Positions 34,672-43,822 of a DNA stretch of 64,000 nt are shown piece after piece. Position numbers and translations under genes: made by a program. Under the pieces are notes generated by a model. That model worked only from the letters and a program-made list of their open reading frames with translations, was not told where the DNA came from and ran no database searches. Source of the stretch: Bacteroidota bacterium (GTDB lineage: Bacteria > Bacteroidota > Bacteroidia > Chitinophagales > Chitinophagaceae); the NCBI GenBank assembly GCA_018267545.1, contig JAFDYG010000502.1, positions 1-64,000 of the forward strand. The letters are read 5' to 3'. Position 1 is the first letter of the stretch. Every line of letters starts with the position of its first letter.

Positions 34672-35577
34672 ATGGGATTCAGGTACCCCTTCCTTATCAT
34701 TAAGAAAGCCTTCAGGAATTTATACTTCCTGATGTTCTTCAACGGATTCATTCTTGCCTCCATGTTCTACTTTAAAATGGAAGCATCATATGAGAATGGT
34801 CTCTTTTCGAGTATCAAGACAAGCATCGACGCACAAATCGACACCAACGACACCCCCGATTCGGTTCTTGTCAAGTCGATGAATGTGTGCTATCAGCTGA
34901 TGAATCCCAGACTCTCGACATTCAACACCGCCGCCACCGATCTCGGCCCCGAAGCCAGCCTCTTCCACTCCACCGCCGTCGATCTCATGACGACCAAAGG
35001 AGCCTGCGGAGCCTATTCACAAGTCCTGGCCCGTATCATCGGTACCTATCACTACCCGGTTCGAATCGGACAGATGAAGGCCTATGGCTACTTTGGCGCT
35101 CACAACGTCGTAGAAGCCTTTACCGGCAAACACTGGGTGGTCCTCGACCCCACCTTTAACCAATCTTTCGTCCGTCCCGACTCCCGCCTGGCGAGCTTTG
35201 CCGACGTACAAAACGACTGGGCCTACTATTCCAAACAAGTCCCCAGGAATTACGATTTCCAATATAGATACGAAGAGGTGCGCTATACCAATTGGTCGAA
35301 AGTTCCCGTCCTCTTCCCCGCCATCAAGGGCGTGCTCAATCTAACCATGGGCACAGAAAAAGCAGACGGCCTCTGTATCCGGACCATTTTCATGAATACA
35401 TACGCCGTTTACTACTACGTCCTGATCTTGCTCTATATTCCCATCTTCCTGCTGACCTTCAGGCAGATCATCAAGACTAAAATATTCCCAAGCCAGGATA
35501 TACCCTTTACATTCAGAAACCTGATAAAGTACATGCGGCCCCGGCTCATTGGAACAAATTCTTATATAACCAGGTAG
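34672..35577 (+). CDS. Membrane protein with transglutaminase-like cysteine domain
   Basis: 301 residues. An N-terminal helix (NLYFLMFFNGFILASMFYF) and a C-terminal one (YAVYYYVLILLYIPIFLLTF) flank a transglutaminase-like domain. The catalytic triad is seen in order: Cys112 (KGACGAYSQVL), His144 (AHNVVEAF) and Asp159 (WVVLDPTF). Bacterial members are cysteine peptidases or cross-linkers of cell-surface material; here the domain likely faces the periplasm. It is followed by genes for nucleotide-sugar or exopolysaccharide work, which hints at a role in the envelope. No neighbour proves this. Confidence 0.78.
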   Translation: MGFRYPFLIIKKAFRNLYFLMFFNGFILASMFYFKMEASYENGLFSSIKTSIDAQIDTNDTPDSVLVKSMNVCYQLMNPRLSTFNTAATDLGPEASLFHSTAVDLMTTKGACGAYSQVLARIIGTYHYPVRIGQMKAYGYFGAHNVVEAFTGKHWVVLDPTFNQSFVRPDSRLASFADVQNDWAYYSKQVPRNYDFQYRYEEVRYTNWSKVPVLFPAIKGVLNLTMGTEKADGLCIRTIFMNTYAVYYYVLILLYIPIFLLTFRQIIKTKIFPSQDIPFTFRNLIKYMRPRLIGTNSYITR

Positions 35578-35603
35578 ACTAAACCACATTCGCACAAGTG
35601 ATT

Positions 35604-35645
35604 GAAATCCCTTTAAAGGGATTTCGTCATTTTAGCGTAGGTTTG
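35604..35645 (+). promoter_or_regulatory. Perfect palindrome upstream of a TAnnTTTG box
   Basis: 35604-35625 is a 22-base perfect palindrome (GAAATCCCTTT and its reverse complement). It could be a weak terminator for the transglutaminase gene, but no T-run follows. TAGGTTTG at 35638-35645 is an exact -7 match for the Bacteroidota sigma factor, and the palindrome covers where the -33 element should be. An operator over the promoter of the next gene, or a stem-loop in a read-through message, are both possible. Confidence 0.45.
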
Positions 35646-35667
35646 GGGCCGAATAAAAATTAAGTAA

Positions 35668-36642
35668 ATGCTTAAAGTCGGGGTTTTTGGAGTAGGCCAT
35701 CTGGGGAAGTTTCACCTGAACAACTGGAAGGAAATAAAAGTAGCCGAGCTCGTCGGCTTCTATGACCCCGACGACGCCATCGCCGGCGAAGTCATCGAAA
35801 AATACAAGCTGCCCCGCTTCACCAATCCCGATAGTCTCATCGACGCCTGCGACCTCATCGACGTCGTCGCACCCACACCCCTCCACTTTGGCCTTTGCGA
35901 AAAAGCAATCCGTAAGGGCAAACACGTATTCGTCGAAAAACCCTTAGCGGGCACGATGGATGAAGCCCGTGAGCTCGTCCAGCTGGTTCGCGAATCCAAC
36001 GTCAAGCTCCAGGTGGGACACGTCGAACGCTTCAACCCCGCTTACCTGGCCCTCGAATCCGTTACCCTCAACCCCCTCTTTATCGAGGTACACCGTCTGG
36101 CCCAGTTCAATCCCCGCGGTACCGAAGTGAGCGTCATCCTCGACCTGATGATCCATGACATCGATATCATCCTCAGCCTGGTCAAAAGCGAGGTCAAAAG
36201 CATATCGGCAAGCGGCGTCGCCGTTATGACCGATACCCCCGATATCGCCAGCGTCCGGATCGAGTTCAATAACGGCTGCGTAGCCAATCTCACCTCGAGC
36301 CGCATCTCGATGAAAAAGATGCGGAAAATGCGACTATTCCAGAAAGATGCCTATATTGGTATCGATTTTCTGAACAAGAAAACCGAAATTATCAAGCTGA
36401 AGACCCCCCAGGATCTGGACGTCTTCTCCTTCGATATCGAGACCCCCAACGGTAAAAAAACAATCGCGCTTTCCAATCCTTCTGTACCGGAAGTAAACGC
36501 CATAAAGATGGAGCTGGAAAAATTCTGCGAAGCCATACTGTCCAATACGCCGACGCGCGTTTCTGAAGTAGATGGTTTCAGGGCAATGGACATCGCTCAC
36601 CAAATTTTGCAAAAGATAAAACACAATACGATCAACACCTGA
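35668..36642 (+). CDS. Gfo/Idh/MocA-family NAD(P)-dependent oxidoreductase
   Basis: 324 residues. The Rossmann start KVGVFGVGHLGKFHLNNW has the GxGxxG pattern (FGVGHLGKFH). The conserved EKPLAGTMDEAREL follows at about residue 90, and VGHVERFNPAYLAL is the expected catalytic-loop region; the middle part VILDLMIHDIDIILSLV contains the His of the active site in these enzymes. Such enzymes oxidise or dehydrate sugars and nucleotide sugars. It is the first gene before a polyprenyl-phosphate sugar transferase, 7 bases apart, so it likely feeds surface-polysaccharide synthesis; the exact sugar cannot be told. Confidence 0.88.
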   Translation: MLKVGVFGVGHLGKFHLNNWKEIKVAELVGFYDPDDAIAGEVIEKYKLPRFTNPDSLIDACDLIDVVAPTPLHFGLCEKAIRKGKHVFVEKPLAGTMDEARELVQLVRESNVKLQVGHVERFNPAYLALESVTLNPLFIEVHRLAQFNPRGTEVSVILDLMIHDIDIILSLVKSEVKSISASGVAVMTDTPDIASVRIEFNNGCVANLTSSRISMKKMRKMRLFQKDAYIGIDFLNKKTEIIKLKTPQDLDVFSFDIETPNGKKTIALSNPSVPEVNAIKMELEKFCEAILSNTPTRVSEVDGFRAMDIAHQILQKIKHNTINT

Positions 36643-36649
36643 TTCGAAT

Positions 36650-38077
36650 ATGCCCTTTTCGAAGAAGCCTCATACCGTCTCTATCCTATGGTATATCCTG
36701 AACGACTACATCACCGCCCTGGTGTCGTCCATCATCTTCCATTTCACCCGGCGCATCCTGCTCTCGGAACCCATCTATCATAACCACAGGCTGTTCCTCA
36801 CCCAACGCTTCTGGCTCGGTACGATTACCATCCCGCTGGGCTGGCTCGCCCTCTATACCCTCATGGGCACCTATCGCTCACTCTACCAAAAATCCCGGCT
36901 GAGCGAAGCCACGTACACATTCACCTACAGCCTCATCGGCTGCACTACCGTCTTCTTCGCCATCGTCATCAACGATCCCGTAAAAGACTATCACTATTTC
37001 TACCAGACTTATTTCGTCTTTCTCTTTTCCCACGTTCTGCTGACTCTGACCGGACGCTTGTTAATCCTCAACTTCGTCCGCGAACAGGTCACCAAAGGCC
37101 AGGTCGTATTCAATACACTCCTGGTCGGCAACGACTCCATCGCCACCCGCGTCTATAAAGACTCACGAGAAGGCCTTCTCTCCTCCGGCTATCACTATGC
37201 CGGTTTTGTCAGTCACTTACATCATCAAAACAACGGCATCGCCCGCTACCTCCCGGAGCTGGGCGACGCAGAGCATATAGAAGAAACCATCGACAAGCAC
37301 GACATCCAGCTCGTCGTCGTCGCGCTCGAACGCTCCTCCAAGGAAGACGTCGAAGCCATCGTAGAAAAGCTCAGCAATAAGGACGTCCGAATCAAAATCC
37401 TGCCCAGCACGCTCGACATCCTCTCCGGCTCGGTACGGACCAGCAATGTCCTCGGAGCCATCTTATCCGATATCCATACCGGCCTGATGCCCGAATGGCA
37501 GCAAAACTGCAAACGCCTGCTTGACGTATGCCTCGCCGTTACCGGCCTAATCCTGCTATCCCCCCTGATGCTCTACTCCGCCCTCCGCGTCCGCTTCTCC
37601 TCGAAAGGCCCCATCTTCTATCAGCAGGAAAGGATTGGCTACAAGGGCAGGAGGTTCATGATCTATAAATTCCGTTCCATGCACCCCGACGCAGAGAAAG
37701 ACGGCCCCGCCCTCTCATCTCTGCAAGACCCCCGTATCACTCCCTGGGGTCGCACCATGCGCAAGTGGCGCATCGACGAGCTCCCCCAGCTGTGGAACAT
37801 CATCAAGGGCGAAATGAGCCTCGTTGGCCCCCGCCCCGAACGCGAATATTATATTGATCAATTATATCTCCGTACTCCGTATTTTCGTTATCTGTTAAAA
37901 GTAAAGCCGGGCCTAACCTCCTGGGGGATGATCCAGTTTGGCTATGCGGAGAATATCGAGGAAATGCTCGAGCGCATGAAATTCGATTTGATGTACATCG
38001 AGAATATTTCCATCGCTCTCGATCTGAAGATCATGCTCCACACGCTTAGGATCATTTTCATGGGACAGGGCCGATAA
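36650..38077 (+). CDS. Polyprenyl-phosphate sugar-1-phosphate transferase (WcaJ-like)
   Basis: 475 residues. Four to five N-terminal helices (YITALVSSIIFHF, TIPLGWLALYTLMGTY, TFTYSLIGCTTVFFAIVI, FVFLFSHVLLTLTGRLLIL), a CoA-binding-like Rossmann piece (VFNTLLVGNDSIATRVY), then from about residue 285 the bacterial sugar-transferase domain: CKRLLDVCLAVTGLILLSP, GPIFYQQERIGYKGRRFMIYKFRSM, RKWRIDELPQLWNIIKGEMSLVGPRPE. These enzymes load the first sugar-1-phosphate onto undecaprenyl phosphate to start exopolysaccharide or glycoprotein glycan synthesis, in the inner membrane. The gene before supplies a plausible sugar-modifying enzyme. No flippase or polymerase is in the window. Confidence 0.93.
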   Translation: MPFSKKPHTVSILWYILNDYITALVSSIIFHFTRRILLSEPIYHNHRLFLTQRFWLGTITIPLGWLALYTLMGTYRSLYQKSRLSEATYTFTYSLIGCTTVFFAIVINDPVKDYHYFYQTYFVFLFSHVLLTLTGRLLILNFVREQVTKGQVVFNTLLVGNDSIATRVYKDSREGLLSSGYHYAGFVSHLHHQNNGIARYLPELGDAEHIEETIDKHDIQLVVVALERSSKEDVEAIVEKLSNKDVRIKILPSTLDILSGSVRTSNVLGAILSDIHTGLMPEWQQNCKRLLDVCLAVTGLILLSPLMLYSALRVRFSSKGPIFYQQERIGYKGRRFMIYKFRSMHPDAEKDGPALSSLQDPRITPWGRTMRKWRIDELPQLWNIIKGEMSLVGPRPEREYYIDQLYLRTPYFRYLLKVKPGLTSWGMIQFGYAENIEEMLERMKFDLMYIENISIALDLKIMLHTLRIIFMGQGR

Positions 38078-38083
38078 TTCGAC

Positions 38084-40771
38084 ATGAACAAATTGCTACT
38101 CCTTCTGATCATACTCTGCGGCGCCCTAAAAAGCTCCGCCCAACAATATTTTCAACAAGACATCCACTACACCATCGACGTCACCCTCGACGACGCCCAA
38201 CGCTCCCTCGATGGCTTCATAAAAATCCAATACACCAACAACTCCCCCGATTCCCTCCCCTTCATCTGGATCCACTGCTGGCCCAACGCCTTCAAAAACG
38301 ACCGCACCGCCTTTAGCGAACAGCTCCTCGGCAACGGCCGCACCGACTTCTACTTCTCCAATAAACAGCAAAGAGGCTACATGAACCGCCTCGACTTCCG
38401 CGCCGACGGCCAGTCCGCCCGGATGGAAGACCACCCCCAATACATCGACATCATCAAGGTCGTCCTCCCCAAACCCCTGCCGCCCGGAAGCCAAACGACC
38501 CTCTCCACCCCCTTCCACGTCCAATTACCCTATAATTTCTCCCGCGGAGGCTACCGCAAAGGAGCCTTCCAGATCACCCAATGGTACCCCAAACCCGCCG
38601 TCTACGACCGCCAGGGATGGCACCCCATCCCCTACCTCGACCAGGGCGAATTCTATAGCGAATTTGGCTCCTTCGACGTCCGCATCACTCTCCCCCAAAC
38701 CTATGTCGTAGCCGCCACCGGCGACCTCCAATCCAACGAACCCAACGGCAAAACTAAAACCCTCCGCTACGCCCAGGACCACGTCCACGACTTCGCCTGG
38801 TTCGCCGACCGCCGCTTCAAAACCAATCATGATACCCTCCAGCTCCCCTCCGGACGAACCATCCACGTATACTCCTACTACACCCCCGACGCCCCCCAGG
38901 CCTGGAAACAAAGCCTCACCTTCATAAAAGACGCCGTCCGCTTCCGCAGCGCCGCCATCGGCGAATACCCCTACAACACCGTCACCGCCGTCGAAACAAA
39001 AATGGGCATGACCGGCGGCATGGAATACCCCACCATCACCGCCATCAACGAACCCGAAGACAGCCCCAAAGACCTCGACCTCACCATCGAGCACGAAGTC
39101 GGCCACAACTGGTTCTACGGCATCCTCGCCAGCAACGAGCGACGCTACCCCTGGATGGACGAAGGTCTCAACACCTACTACGACCGCCGCTACGAAGCGA
39201 AAAAATACGGAAAGCCCACACACAAGGACTATTTCGAAAACAAGCTCCCACCCGCACCCGACCAATGGTATCTCGGCATCGCCACCGCAACAAAACAAGA
39301 CCAGCCCATCTCGACCTCATCAGAAGAGTTCACAAAAATCAACTACTTCACCACCGCCTATACAAAAACCGGCAACTGGCTAACTCTCCTCGAAAAAAAC
39401 CTCGGCGCCCCCCTCTTCGACAGCGCCATGCACGAATACTACCGCCGCTGGCAATTCAAGCACCCCTACCCCGAAGACTTTAAAAACGTCTTCGGCAGCT
39501 CCGATCTCTTCTCCCTTATCGACCGAAAAGGCCCGCTGACACCCCCACAACATAAAACACTAAAAGCCGCCTTTCTCTACAACTATAACAACACCGACAA
39601 ATACGAGTATATCAATATTATTCCCGCAATCTGGGGCAACAAGTACGACAAAGTAATGCTCGGAGCAATCATTCACAACTACAACCTTCCCCCCACTCCC
39701 TTTCAGTTCCTCATTGCACCCCTATACGCCACCGGTAGCCACCAGCTAAACGGCATCGGCAACCTCAGCTATACATTCCGCCCCAACCATGGCTTCCGGA
39801 AAATAACCGCCTCCCTTTACGGCGAACGCTTTTCCTCCATCGCCCGCCTCGACAGCAACAACCAGCAGCTCTACGGTGGCTACTACCGCGTTACCCCAAC
39901 CCTCCGCTTTACCTTTCCGAACCACAACCCCAGAAGCACCCAGGAGACCTCCCTCGAATGGAAGACGTACCTGATCGGTGAACGGTTCCTCGATAAGTAC
40001 CTGCAAAGCTCCATCGACTCCCTCTACTATCCCATAAAAGGAAAATACAATTTCCGCTACCTCAACCAGCTTAGCCTCGACATAAAAGACACCCGCGTCC
40101 TCTATCCCTACAAGGCCCAGCTACAGGTCCAGCAAGCCGCCTCCTTCTACCGCGTGAATCTAACCGGAAACTATTTCTTCAACTACGAAAAGGGCGGCGG
40201 CCTCGACGTACGAATCTTTGGCGCAAAATTCGGATACATCGGAAACCCCGCCGCCAACGAAGGCCTCGAGCGCTTCCAACCCAAGCTCACCGCCGTAAGA
40301 GGCGAAGAGGACTATACCTATGGAAATTACTTCCTGGGCCGCACCGAATTTACCGGCGCCACCAGCCAGCAGATTATGCTGCGCGACGGAAACCTTCACC
40401 TCCGGACCGACCTCTTCCAGGACCTCCAGGGCCGTTCGGATAACTGGATAGCGTCACTAAATATGACCACAACGCTCCCGAAGGGAATAGTCCCCGAATG
40501 GCTGCCCCTAAAAGCATTCCTGGACCTTGGCACGTATTCCGAAGCCTGGCAGAACAATCCCCCCACCAGCCATTTTCTCTATGTCGCCGGTCTGCAGCTC
40601 TCTCTGGTCAAGGACTTCGTCCGCATCTACGTTCCCCTGTTCTACAGCAAAGACTTCAGGGACCAGCTAAAAACCGTGCCCGATCAGGATACTTTCCTGA
40701 AACGCATCTCCTTTAGCCTGGACATCCAGAACATCGACTTTAAAAAACTTTTGGGAAATATTCAGCTGTAA
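38084..40771 (+). CDS. M1-family zinc metallopeptidase with C-terminal barrel-like region
   Basis: 895 residues, signal peptide LLLLLIILCGALKSSAQQ. The zinc site is complete: H337-E338-V-G-H341 and Glu360 in WMDEGLN, with the 18-residue spacing of gluzincins; the preceding MTGGMEYPTI is the equivalent of the GxMEN exopeptidase loop, with Tyr-Pro in place of Asn. The first 200 residues are the beta-saddle domain. The last 350 residues are strongly amphipathic beta (YHILNLS-like alternations, ending ISFSLDIQNIDFKKLLG), resembling an outer-membrane or surface beta domain. Likely aminopeptidase or peptidase in the periplasm or on the surface. The next gene starts two bases after its stop. Confidence 0.88.
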   Translation: MNKLLLLLIILCGALKSSAQQYFQQDIHYTIDVTLDDAQRSLDGFIKIQYTNNSPDSLPFIWIHCWPNAFKNDRTAFSEQLLGNGRTDFYFSNKQQRGYMNRLDFRADGQSARMEDHPQYIDIIKVVLPKPLPPGSQTTLSTPFHVQLPYNFSRGGYRKGAFQITQWYPKPAVYDRQGWHPIPYLDQGEFYSEFGSFDVRITLPQTYVVAATGDLQSNEPNGKTKTLRYAQDHVHDFAWFADRRFKTNHDTLQLPSGRTIHVYSYYTPDAPQAWKQSLTFIKDAVRFRSAAIGEYPYNTVTAVETKMGMTGGMEYPTITAINEPEDSPKDLDLTIEHEVGHNWFYGILASNERRYPWMDEGLNTYYDRRYEAKKYGKPTHKDYFENKLPPAPDQWYLGIATATKQDQPISTSSEEFTKINYFTTAYTKTGNWLTLLEKNLGAPLFDSAMHEYYRRWQFKHPYPEDFKNVFGSSDLFSLIDRKGPLTPPQHKTLKAAFLYNYNNTDKYEYINIIPAIWGNKYDKVMLGAIIHNYNLPPTPFQFLIAPLYATGSHQLNGIGNLSYTFRPNHGFRKITASLYGERFSSIARLDSNNQQLYGGYYRVTPTLRFTFPNHNPRSTQETSLEWKTYLIGERFLDKYLQSSIDSLYYPIKGKYNFRYLNQLSLDIKDTRVLYPYKAQLQVQQAASFYRVNLTGNYFFNYEKGGGLDVRIFGAKFGYIGNPAANEGLERFQPKLTAVRGEEDYTYGNYFLGRTEFTGATSQQIMLRDGNLHLRTDLFQDLQGRSDNWIASLNMTTTLPKGIVPEWLPLKAFLDLGTYSEAWQNNPPTSHFLYVAGLQLSLVKDFVRIYVPLFYSKDFRDQLKTVPDQDTFLKRISFSLDIQNIDFKKLLGNIQL

Positions 40772-40773
40772 AG

Positions 40774-41688
40774 ATGAACGAGGGCACTCCCCATATTCAA
40801 TACCTCAAACGACATCAGATCGACACCGGGCGCTGGGACCTGTGCATCCAGCAGTCGGCCAACCAGCTCATATACGCACACGCCTTTTATCTCGATCATA
40901 TGGCCGAAGGCCAGTGGGACGCCCTCGTGCTAAACGATTACGAAGCCGTCATGCCTATTCCCTGGCGACGCAAATGGGGTCTGCGCTATGCCTGCCAGCC
41001 CGCCTTTACCCAACAGCTGGGCGTCTTTGGATCGTCTGTCTCCCCCTCGATCGTCGACCCCTTCCTCGATCGTTTACAAACCCACATCCGCCTCGCCGAG
41101 CTGGACCTCAACTACCAGAACCCCAAACCCGGTCTGACTCGACGCGTCAATTTCATACTATCCCTCGACGCCCCCTACGAGCAGCTTGCCGCCAATTATA
41201 AAAAAGACCTCGTCCGAAATCTCAAGCTGGCAAACACCCTGGACTATCTCCAGGACATTTCCCTGGAGGAAACCCTCGACAGCTACCGGGAACACTATGC
41301 ATCGAGACTGCCCTATTTCCGGCCCGCAGACTATAAAAATTTCGGACGAATATGCCGGCAAATGCAACAGCAAGGACAACTCCTCCTCCGCGCCGCCGTC
41401 GACCCCCAGGGACAAATACTAGCCACGGCCCTATTGCTCCGTGACGCCCACAGACTATATTTGCTCCAGTCCACCACCCTGCCGGCTGGCCGAAAAAAAG
41501 AAGCAAACCACTTCTTATTGGACCGCCTGATCCAGGAATGGGCCGGAAGCAGACTCGTCCTCGACTTCGAAGGCTCCGAACAACCAGGCATCGCCCATTT
41601 CTATGCGAACTTCGGCTCCATCGATCAGCCATACTTTTTCTTCCGGCACAACAACCTACCCTGGCCCGTCCGCCTATTCAAACGATAA
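40774..41688 (+). CDS. FemAB/GNAT-like acyltransferase
   Basis: 304 residues, no signal peptide. Features of the FemAB-like GNAT family: LIYAHAFYLDHMAEGQWDALVL at the N-terminus, the RRKWGLRYACQPAFTQQLGVFG block, KKDLVRNLKLA, and a C-terminal acetyltransferase half with ILATALLLRDAHRLYLLQS and NHFLLDRLIQEW, DFEGSEQPGIAHFYANFG. Relatives transfer amino acids or acetyl groups in cell-wall or lipid biosynthesis. It lies two bases after the M1 gene and two bases before the GT-C gene, so the three are one transcript; a surface-glycan or lipid modification is the simplest guess. Confidence 0.75.
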   Translation: MNEGTPHIQYLKRHQIDTGRWDLCIQQSANQLIYAHAFYLDHMAEGQWDALVLNDYEAVMPIPWRRKWGLRYACQPAFTQQLGVFGSSVSPSIVDPFLDRLQTHIRLAELDLNYQNPKPGLTRRVNFILSLDAPYEQLAANYKKDLVRNLKLANTLDYLQDISLEETLDSYREHYASRLPYFRPADYKNFGRICRQMQQQGQLLLRAAVDPQGQILATALLLRDAHRLYLLQSTTLPAGRKKEANHFLLDRLIQEWAGSRLVLDFEGSEQPGIAHFYANFGSIDQPYFFFRHNNLPWPVRLFKR

Positions 41689-41690
41689 AA

Positions 41691-43169
41691 ATGAATACGA
41701 CCTACGACATACATCAAAAAAAACAACTACAGCCCCTCCTGCTTCTGAGCGCGAGCCTGTTATTGTCACTGATGTACATCCCGCCGGTCGATATGTTCTA
41801 CGACGATAAGGAAATCTTCGGCTACGCCGGCATGCTAATGTCCAAGGGAGGCGTGCCCTACCGAGACCTCTTCGACCACAAACCACCCCTGATCTTCTTT
41901 TTAAACTACTTCGGCCCCTGGGGCCTCTGGCTGATCGACACAACTCTCGTGACACTTGCCACCTGGCTTTTCTTCCAGACCTGCCGGCAATACAAGCTGG
42001 CATTTGCCTGGCTGCTCCCGCTGCTCTTCAACCTGCTAATCCGCAACTACCTCGTTTGTTTCGGCGTCGGCATGACAAGAGCCTATACCGCCATCTTCCA
42101 GCTGATCTTCTTCTGCCTACTCCTCGGCAATAACCGCCTCCGCTATTTCTGGATGGGCCTGCTGACCGCACTGATCCTATTCATGCAGCAGGATCAAATT
42201 TTACCGCTGCTCCCCTTCCTCGCCTACACCCTATTTTCCGAAACCACCGCACGCCGCTGGGGCCACCTGGCCATAGGCTTCATCCTCACCACTACCCTCA
42301 TCCTTTCCTACTTCAGCCTCCACCACAGCCTGGCCATCTTTTGGAAGGACGCCCTCTCTTTCAATCTCTCCTGGTATACCCACGCCCCACCCTCCGCCGC
42401 CGAACGTTACCGCTCCATCAAAAGCGGCCTGCACGCCACCGACTCCGAGATGCCCCTGCTCATAGCCCTAACCCTCGGCTGCGCCGCCCTGCTGACCAAA
42501 GGCAAAGGCCTCACCAAAGCCCCCACAAACAAACGCCTCCTAATCGCCACCCTCCTAAGCACCTTCCTCGCCTTCTCACCCCAATACCTCTCAGGCAAAG
42601 CAGGACCCGCATTTTACTACTACTACCTGCCCCTTTCCGCAGCCATACCCCTCCTCACATTTGCCGCCTTCCAACAAAACAGTTTCCTAACGGAAAAGAA
42701 ACTCCAGGCCCTCTTCGGCTTCCTGCTTTGCATCCTGCCCCTGTACAACGCCCTCCAGCACGCCACCCACCTGTCCCTCAAAAACAAGGACATGGTCGAA
42801 GCCTACCCCGAGTTCAAATACCTCGAGCAGCAGCCCTTCGCACAAAACCACGAAGACTATAAGCTATATATTCTGGGGGATAACAACTGGGTATACGCCT
42901 ACAATAAATTCCACATCCTATCTCCCTCCCACTGGATCTACCACCAATTCTGGGCATGGTACGACGGATGGGACGCCAGCCACAAAGAGCTGGACAGAAT
43001 CATGATCGACCTTCGCGGCCACCGGACCCGATATATTATCTATTATTCCGACTTCGACTGGCGGGACCAATCGGCTCGAAGCAAATGGGAAGCCTTCCTC
43101 CACCAGTATTACGTTCAAGTCTCCGTACCCGGCTCCTGGAAGAACCTCCTCTGGGAATTACGCGAGTAA
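41691..43169 (+). CDS. GT-C fold glycosyltransferase, PMT/GT39-like
   Basis: 492 residues from ATG at 41691; the frame reads back to 41538, which would lie inside the preceding gene and is not used. About ten hydrophobic helices are visible (LLLLSASLLLSLMYIPP, LIFFLNYFGPWGLWLI, LLTALILFMQQDQILPLLPFLAY, LLIALTLGCAALL and others). The first large loop contains MFYDDKEIFGYAGMLMSKGG and PYRDLFDHKPPLI, where acidic residues and the DHKPP motif fit the GT-C family that uses polyprenyl-phosphate sugars in the periplasm. A mannosyl- or arabinosyl-type transfer is typical; the sugar is unknown. The last 12 bases overlap ispD in convergent orientation. Confidence 0.78.
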   Translation: MNTTYDIHQKKQLQPLLLLSASLLLSLMYIPPVDMFYDDKEIFGYAGMLMSKGGVPYRDLFDHKPPLIFFLNYFGPWGLWLIDTTLVTLATWLFFQTCRQYKLAFAWLLPLLFNLLIRNYLVCFGVGMTRAYTAIFQLIFFCLLLGNNRLRYFWMGLLTALILFMQQDQILPLLPFLAYTLFSETTARRWGHLAIGFILTTTLILSYFSLHHSLAIFWKDALSFNLSWYTHAPPSAAERYRSIKSGLHATDSEMPLLIALTLGCAALLTKGKGLTKAPTNKRLLIATLLSTFLAFSPQYLSGKAGPAFYYYYLPLSAAIPLLTFAAFQQNSFLTEKKLQALFGFLLCILPLYNALQHATHLSLKNKDMVEAYPEFKYLEQQPFAQNHEDYKLYILGDNNWVYAYNKFHILSPSHWIYHQFWAWYDGWDASHKELDRIMIDLRGHRTRYIIYYSDFDWRDQSARSKWEAFLHQYYVQVSVPGSWKNLLWELRE

Positions 43170-43820
43170 TTTTTCCGCAATAACCAGGTCGATCGGCGTA
43201 GTAATCTTGATATTATTGACATCTCCCTCGACCAGATGCACGGCATGCCCAGCAGCCTCCACCACCGTTGCCTCATCCGTAAACTCTTCGCGGAACTCGA
43301 CATGATAAGAAGGGACCAGGATAGAGTTCAAAAACGTCTGCGGCGTCTGTACCAATTTGACCCGGCTACGGTCAAGCACCTCGCTTCCCTCTCCCTTTAC
43401 CAGCCGCACGCTATCCTTCGATGCCACTGCAGGTATCGCCGAACCCAACGACACCGCCTGCTCATAACAACGCCATATCAATTCTTTCGTCGTCAAGCAA
43501 CGCACCCCATCCTGCACAAAAACCACCGCCTCCCCCTCTATCAGCGCCAGTCCCCGCTGCACCGAATAAAACCGCGTGGTCCCTCCCATCGTCAGCCGCA
43601 CCCGCTGCGGGGCCCGCGTCGCATCCACCACCACCCGCGAAGCCTCGACATGTTCCTCCGGCACGACAAGTATCACTTCCAGATCGGCATAAGCCTCCAG
43701 GAACGTCTCCAGCGTATACCACAATACCGGCTTGTCGCGCAATAAAAGAAATTGCTTCGGCACCGCACTACCCATCCTCGACCCGTTGCCACCGGCAACA
43801 ATAACAGCGTACTTTTTCAT
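43158..43820 (-). CDS. ispD: 2-C-methyl-D-erythritol 4-phosphate cytidylyltransferase
   Basis: 220 residues, the usual length. Nucleotide-binding motif VIVAGGNGSRMGSAVPKQF at the N-terminus; PVLWYTLETFL; AVVFVQDGVRCL with the Asp that binds metal; and the C-terminal ATVVEAAGHAVHLVEGDVNNIKITTPIDL. The enzyme makes CDP-methylerythritol in the non-mevalonate isoprenoid pathway, and isoprenoid precursors include the undecaprenyl lipid used by the glycan enzymes upstream. It lies 2 bases after the isoaspartyl peptidase gene on the same strand. Confidence 0.94.
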   Translation of the reverse strand: MKKYAVIVAGGNGSRMGSAVPKQFLLLRDKPVLWYTLETFLEAYADLEVILVVPEEHVEASRVVVDATRAPQRVRLTMGGTTRFYSVQRGLALIEGEAVVFVQDGVRCLTTKELIWRCYEQAVSLGSAIPAVASKDSVRLVKGEGSEVLDRSRVKLVQTPQTFLNSILVPSYHVEFREEFTDEATVVEAAGHAVHLVEGDVNNIKITTPIDLVIAEKLLA

Positions 43821-43822
43821 AA

